A DNA stretch of 64,000 nucleotides from Isoptericola halalbus (GTDB lineage: Bacteria > Actinomycetota > Actinomycetes > Actinomycetales > Cellulomonadaceae), in contig VJZX01000014.1 of the NCBI GenBank assembly GCA_009663185.1, positions 16,583-80,582 on the forward strand, given 5' to 3'. Position numbers and translations under genes: made by a program. Below are positions 60,419-64,000 of this stretch, piece after piece (the stretch's first letter is position 1; each line of letters starts with the position of its first letter). The notes beneath the pieces were generated by a model. The model saw nothing but the letters and a program-made list of their open reading frames with translations. It was not told the DNA's origin and searched no databases.

Positions 60419-62353
60419 CTAGAGAAGGGGGGTCGCGGTCCGGACGCCGTCGGGCCAGTCCACGACGGCGATGGGTGCCGCCGGGTCGGTGTCGTCGACC
60501 CGGGCGGCGGGTTCCCGCGCGTCCGGCTCGTGGTGGACGCCGCGCAGCACCACGAGCGCCGCGAACCATTCGCCGGGTCGCACCGGCAGGTCCACGAACG
60601 GGACGCGCGAGCTCGGCCCGAGGGGGCTGGCGTCGTGGCGGACGGTCTCGCCCGGCGTCGCCTCGCCCAACAGCGGCACGACGGCGGACTCCAGGCCGTC
60701 GCCCGGGACCACCGGCCAGCCGCAGATCCGTAGCGCGGCGGCCTCGACGTCGTCGGCCAGTGCGTCGACGCGCACGCACCGGACCTCCCACGGACCGCGG
60801 ACGAGCGAGACGACGGTCAGCGTGCCGGCGTCGGTCGTCGCACCTGGCCTGCCGTAGCCGTGATCGTGCTGACCGGCGTCGGGGGTCAGCCAGCGCACGT
60901 CGGCGCGCGAGGCGGCGACCGCGACCGAGTTCCCGTCGTCGAGCTCCTCGACCCGCAGCGCGAGCGTGGTCATGCCCGAGCGGTGCGTGGCCCGGCCCTC
61001 GGCGTCGAGCAGGACGACGGACTGCTCGGCGGGCGAGGCCCAGCTCGCGTCGTCGAGCCAGGGGCTCGTGGCGGTCGAGTAGCCGATCCGCGCGTACAGG
61101 GGCGAGTCGCCCGTGCGCGCGCCGGGCAGCGCGTGGTCGGTGCCGTGGTTGACCACGCGCACGACGCCGTCGGCCCGCGTGCCGCTGATCACCCAGCCGG
61201 GGGCGCGCACGGTGCGCAGCACGTCGCCACGCTCGACGGGCAGCGGCTCCTCGGGCGCGGTCCACGCGGGATGGTCGGCGGGCAGGGCGAGCCCGAGCAG
61301 GCCCTTGCTCGCCCAGTACGGCGAGCCGGTGCCGGAGTAGGACTGGGCGATGCGCGGCCATGCGTGGTGCCAGCCGAGCGTGAGCAGCCCCTCGTCGTCG
61401 GGCGCGCCGTGATCGGCGAAGTGCCCGACGACGCCTGATGCCGCGCGGCGCAGCAGGCCGGGCGTCACGGACGGGACGCCGGCCATCGCGCCGACCCAGA
61501 ACGGGGCGGCCGCGGCGAAGCGGTAGGTGAGCGAGCGGCCCTGCACGAGCGGCGACCCGTCGGCGCCGACGAGCGCGACGGCGTCGGTCAGGAAGCGGTC
61601 GAGCAGCGCGACGTCGTGCTCGCGGCGGGGCGCGGCGAGGTCCTCGGCGCCGGCCATCCGCGCCCACAACGTCGGGTAGAGGTGCAGCGCCCAGCCGGCG
61701 TAGTGGTCGTAGGAGCGCGCGGCGCCGTCGGCCAGCCAGCCGTCCGCCCGCGTGAACGTGTCGTGCGTGGCGAGGTCCTCGGCCATCTCGTCGAGCGAGT
61801 ACGGGCCACCCACGGAGCGCAGGAACGTCTGGACCACGAGGCGGAACCAGACCCAGTTGATGCGCGGGTAGGTGTCGTCGCCGACGGCCTCGGCGAGGTA
61901 GTCGACGACGCGCTCCTGGGTGCCGGCGTCGAGGCGGTCCCAGATCCACGGCCGGGTCATGTCCAGAATGAGCGCGATCGACGCGGCCTCGACCTTGGCC
62001 TGCCCGTGCTCGGACATCCGGACCCAGCGGTCGGACGCGTGCGGGTCGGTGCCCGCGGCGAGGCCGGCGGCGTAGCGCTCCGCGTACCCGTGCGGGTCGG
62101 CGCCGCGCTCGCCCGCGAGCCGGAAGCCGGCCGCCAGGAAGGTGCGCGCGAAGCCCTCGAGGCCGTCGACGGCGCGGCCGTAGCCACCCTCCGGCCCGGG
62201 CAGCGTGATGAGCGACCCGCCCGGTGAGGCGAACGGCTGCACAGCGGCGAGCATGCGGTCCGCGAGGTCGGCCCAGCGCTGCCGGTCCCACCCCGTGATC
62301 GCGGCGGCGTCCGTCCCGGTTGCCGGGTCGTGCCGCGTCGCGTGCGGTGTCAT
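60419..62353 (-). CDS. DUF2264 domain protein, probable polysaccharide-degradation enzyme
   Basis: 644-aa protein. The DUF2264 region (about 20-385) includes GGYGRAVDGLEGFARTFLAAGFRL, RINWVWFRLVVQTFLRSVGGPYS, DGWLADGAARSYDHYAGWALHLYPTLWARM and SYSGTGSPYWASKGLLGLALP, an alpha/alpha-barrel pattern; a C-terminal beta-rich domain follows. No signal peptide is visible. DUF2264 genes occur in rhamnogalacturonan and other uronate clusters; some family members are described as glycoside hydrolases. First gene of the operon, with GGAG 9 nt before the ATG. Confidence 0.8.
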   Translation of the reverse strand: MTPHATRHDPATGTDAAAITGWDRQRWADLADRMLAAVQPFASPGGSLITLPGPEGGYGRAVDGLEGFARTFLAAGFRLAGERGADPHGYAERYAAGLAAGTDPHASDRWVRMSEHGQAKVEAASIALILDMTRPWIWDRLDAGTQERVVDYLAEAVGDDTYPRINWVWFRLVVQTFLRSVGGPYSLDEMAEDLATHDTFTRADGWLADGAARSYDHYAGWALHLYPTLWARMAGAEDLAAPRREHDVALLDRFLTDAVALVGADGSPLVQGRSLTYRFAAAAPFWVGAMAGVPSVTPGLLRRAASGVVGHFADHGAPDDEGLLTLGWHHAWPRIAQSYSGTGSPYWASKGLLGLALPADHPAWTAPEEPLPVERGDVLRTVRAPGWVISGTRADGVVRVVNHGTDHALPGARTGDSPLYARIGYSTATSPWLDDASWASPAEQSVVLLDAEGRATHRSGMTTLALRVEELDDGNSVAVAASRADVRWLTPDAGQHDHGYGRPGATTDAGTLTVVSLVRGPWEVRCVRVDALADDVEAAALRICGWPVVPGDGLESAVVPLLGEATPGETVRHDASPLGPSSRVPFVDLPVRPGEWFAALVVLRGVHHEPDAREPAARVDDTDPAAPIAVVDWPDGVRTATPLL

Positions 62354-62410
62354 CGCGTCCTTCTCCGTCGAATGGCCTGGCGAGCGGCCTCGATGGCCGC
62401 TGTCCGTATT

Positions 62411-62510
62411 CGATCGACCACGATCGAACACGACCGGAGTCAACCGTTCAGGCTTGGCCGTGTCAAGGCTGTTGCTGTACTGTGATGATCGTTTCTGATC
62501 GATCCCCTGG
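62411..62510. promoter_or_regulatory. Divergent control region with GATCG direct-repeat operators
   Basis: CGATCGACCA-CGATCGAACA (62411-62430) is a 10-nt direct repeat, and GATCG-TTTCT-GATCG (62488-62502) repeats the same GATCG spacing of 10 nt. Such 10-nt-period repeats are typical of DeoR-type operators. TTGACA/TTGACT boxes (minus strand, around 62462-62467 and 62439-62444) and TTGGCC-N18-TACTGT (plus, 62454-62483) are candidate promoters. Confidence 0.5.
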
Positions 62511-62543
62511 TGAGAGGGTTTCGACAGTTCTCGACGAGGAGAC

Positions 62544-64000
62544 ATGGCCACCGACCCCTTCCGCGGCCCGCTCGACGCGGCGTTCGCCCCCGCCCTGCGC
62601 GCGACGGGAGCCTCGCGCGCCGACGCGATCGCCGCCGTGCTACGCCCGCCGGCCGCGGCGCTGCCCGTCGCGCCGGCCGTGGACCGCGCCGTCTGGGACG
62701 CCGCTCGCGGGTCCGCCGATCGCGCCACCTGCGCGGCGCTGCTCGCGGGTGCCGAGGACGATCTCGGCACCCCGTGGCCCATGCCGCTGGCCAGCACCGC
62801 CGCGCGGCTGCATCGCGACGGCGACCGGGACGGCCACGAGCAACTCGTGTTCGCACGGCAGAGCCGGCTCTCCCGTGCGGTCGTCGCGGCCGCGACGACG
62901 CTGGAGGACCGCTGGGTCGATGAGGCCGCGGACGGCCTGTGGCTGCTGTGCGAGCAGAGCTCGTGGTGCTGGCCCGCCCACGACGACGCGTTCGTGGTCC
63001 ACGGCTGCGTGCTGCCCGTCGTGAGCGACCCGTACCTCGACCTCGGGGCCGGCGAGGTGGCCGGTCAGCTCGCCTGGGCCGACCACCTGCTCGGCGACGT
63101 GCTCGACGCGCGCTACCCCGGCCTTCGAGCGCGCCTGCGGCACGAGGCGCGCGTCCGCGTCGTCGAGCCGTTCGTCCGGAGACGCGACTGGCACTGGCTC
63201 GGCCTCGACGGCGACGTGCACAACTGGAACCCGTGGATCCACGGCAACGTGCTCGTCACGGCGCTGCGGCTGCTCGACGGCGCGGACGACGAGCCGCTGC
63301 GGGCGCACGTGGTGGACCTGGTGCTCGAGGGCATAGACCGGTACGTCGCGTCGCTGCCCGACGACGGCGCGATCGACGAGGGGTACGCCTACTGGTGGAA
63401 CGGCGCGTGCCGGGCGCTCGAGGCGCTCGACCTGCTCGCGCACGCCACGGGCGGCGCGCTCGACGCGCTCGGCCACCACGGCGCTCCGGCCGTCCCCGCG
63501 CTGCGGGCGACGGTCGCCTTCCCCCACCGGATGCACCTCGGTGACGGCTGGTACCTCAACCTCGCCGACGGCCAGGCACGGCCGTCGGCCGAACAGCCCT
63601 GGCACGCGCTGCACCGCGTGGCGCGGGCGGCGGGCGACCGCGACGCCGCGGCGCACGCGGCCACCCACCGCGTCCCCGGCGGGCCCGTGGCGCACGAGTC
63701 CGACGGCCTCGGCCGCCTGCTGCGCGCGCTGACCGACGCCGACTGGGCCGCCGCGGGCGATGCGCCCGGGGCGTCCCCGCTGCCGGGCGAGGTCTGGCTC
63801 GGCTCGACCCAGGTGCTGCTCGCGCGCGAGCGCTCCGGGACGCCCACCGGCCTCACCCTCGCCGTCAAGGGCGGGCACAACGGCGAGCACCACAACCACA
63901 ACGACGTCGGGTCCCTGGTCGTGGCGTCCGACGGCGTGCCCGCCGTCGTCGACGCGGGGCGTCCCACGTACACCGCGCAGACGTTCGGGCCCGACCGGTA
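62544..64000 (+). CDS. Heparinase II/III-family polysaccharide lyase-like protein (partial, runs off the window)
   Basis: The frame is open from ATG 62544 (GAGGAG upstream) to the window edge, 485 full codons. The N-terminal alpha/alpha barrel (RWVDEAADGLWLLCEQSSWCWPAH, HNWNPWIHGNVLVTAL, DEGYAYWWNGACRALEALDLL) is followed by the start of the beta-sandwich Hepar_II_III domain with GGHNGEHHNHNDVGSLVV, where the His cluster usually binds metal or takes part in catalysis. There is no signal peptide, so it is probably an intracellular oligosaccharide lyase producing unsaturated uronates for the divergent GH88-Kdu operon. Confidence 0.85.
   Translation, partial: MATDPFRGPLDAAFAPALRATGASRADAIAAVLRPPAAALPVAPAVDRAVWDAARGSADRATCAALLAGAEDDLGTPWPMPLASTAARLHRDGDRDGHEQLVFARQSRLSRAVVAAATTLEDRWVDEAADGLWLLCEQSSWCWPAHDDAFVVHGCVLPVVSDPYLDLGAGEVAGQLAWADHLLGDVLDARYPGLRARLRHEARVRVVEPFVRRRDWHWLGLDGDVHNWNPWIHGNVLVTALRLLDGADDEPLRAHVVDLVLEGIDRYVASLPDDGAIDEGYAYWWNGACRALEALDLLAHATGGALDALGHHGAPAVPALRATVAFPHRMHLGDGWYLNLADGQARPSAEQPWHALHRVARAAGDRDAAAHAATHRVPGGPVAHESDGLGRLLRALTDADWAAAGDAPGASPLPGEVWLGSTQVLLARERSGTPTGLTLAVKGGHNGEHHNHNDVGSLVVASDGVPAVVDAGRPTYTAQTFGPDR

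Overview
The window is 64 kb of very GC-rich chromosomal DNA with short gaps, many GTG starts, 4-bp stop/start overlaps and many start codons lying 6-7 nt after a TANNNT-like -10 box. This points to an actinobacterium. The gene content (GH51 arabinofuranosidase, GH88, KduI/KduD, several sugar ABC operons, a MetS/NSS pair, Excalibur and CHAD proteins) suggests a plant-polysaccharide-degrading member of the Micrococcales, for example Cellulomonas or a relative. The family-level placement is inference. No rRNA, tRNA, CRISPR array, transposase or integrase was seen.

Layout. 0-10 kb: a branched-chain amino acid-type binding lipoprotein, an aldo/keto reductase, a cold-shock protein, a RecB-like nuclease/helicase, a methyltransferase and an Excalibur-domain membrane protein. 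10-15 kb: a two-component pair, an orphan AbiEi/nuclease-like protein bracketed by palindromes, and a MetS/NSS amino acid transporter. 15-24 kb: an alditol oxidase, a winged-helix protein, a GH51 arabinofuranosidase with divergent LacI regulator, a STAS protein, and an overlapping VanY-DUF2087-YbaK run. 23.7-32.6 kb: a glutamate-yielding catabolic cluster with pxpA-pxpBC-hutG on the plus strand converging on hutH-hutU-hutI, with an IclR (HutR-like) regulator divergent from hutH. 34-38.7 kb: a LacI-controlled sugar ABC operon. 39-44 kb: an OsmC remnant, then a ManD-MFS-alcohol dehydrogenase operon with divergent GntR. 44-53 kb: a long HrpA helicase, a ribosomal-protection GTPase with a leader ORF, a lipoprotein, a DUF421 protein, a decayed phosphotransferase and a PspC protein. 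53.5-64 kb: an eight-gene operon for unsaturated-uronate saccharides (DUF2264, ABC transporter, DUF624, GH88, KduD, KduI) divergent from a partial heparinase II/III-like lyase.

The most unusual feature is a set of inverted and periodic repeats. Family A has three near-perfect palindromes with 24-27-nt arms at 9.5, 12.0 and 13.2 kb. Family B has units containing GAGGTAG, spaced exactly 20 nt where tandem, at five loci; four are at gene 3' ends and one lies upstream of genes. At five genes the repeat contains or directly adjoins the stop codon. Further large inverted repeats lie in-frame inside coding sequences: two in pxpBC (one exactly in the PxpB/PxpC linker), two in hrpA and a small one in hutH. 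All fall where I expect variable linkers or loops. Together they look like small palindromic insertions that have remodelled protein ends and linkers; this is inference from one sequence and needs comparison with orthologues.
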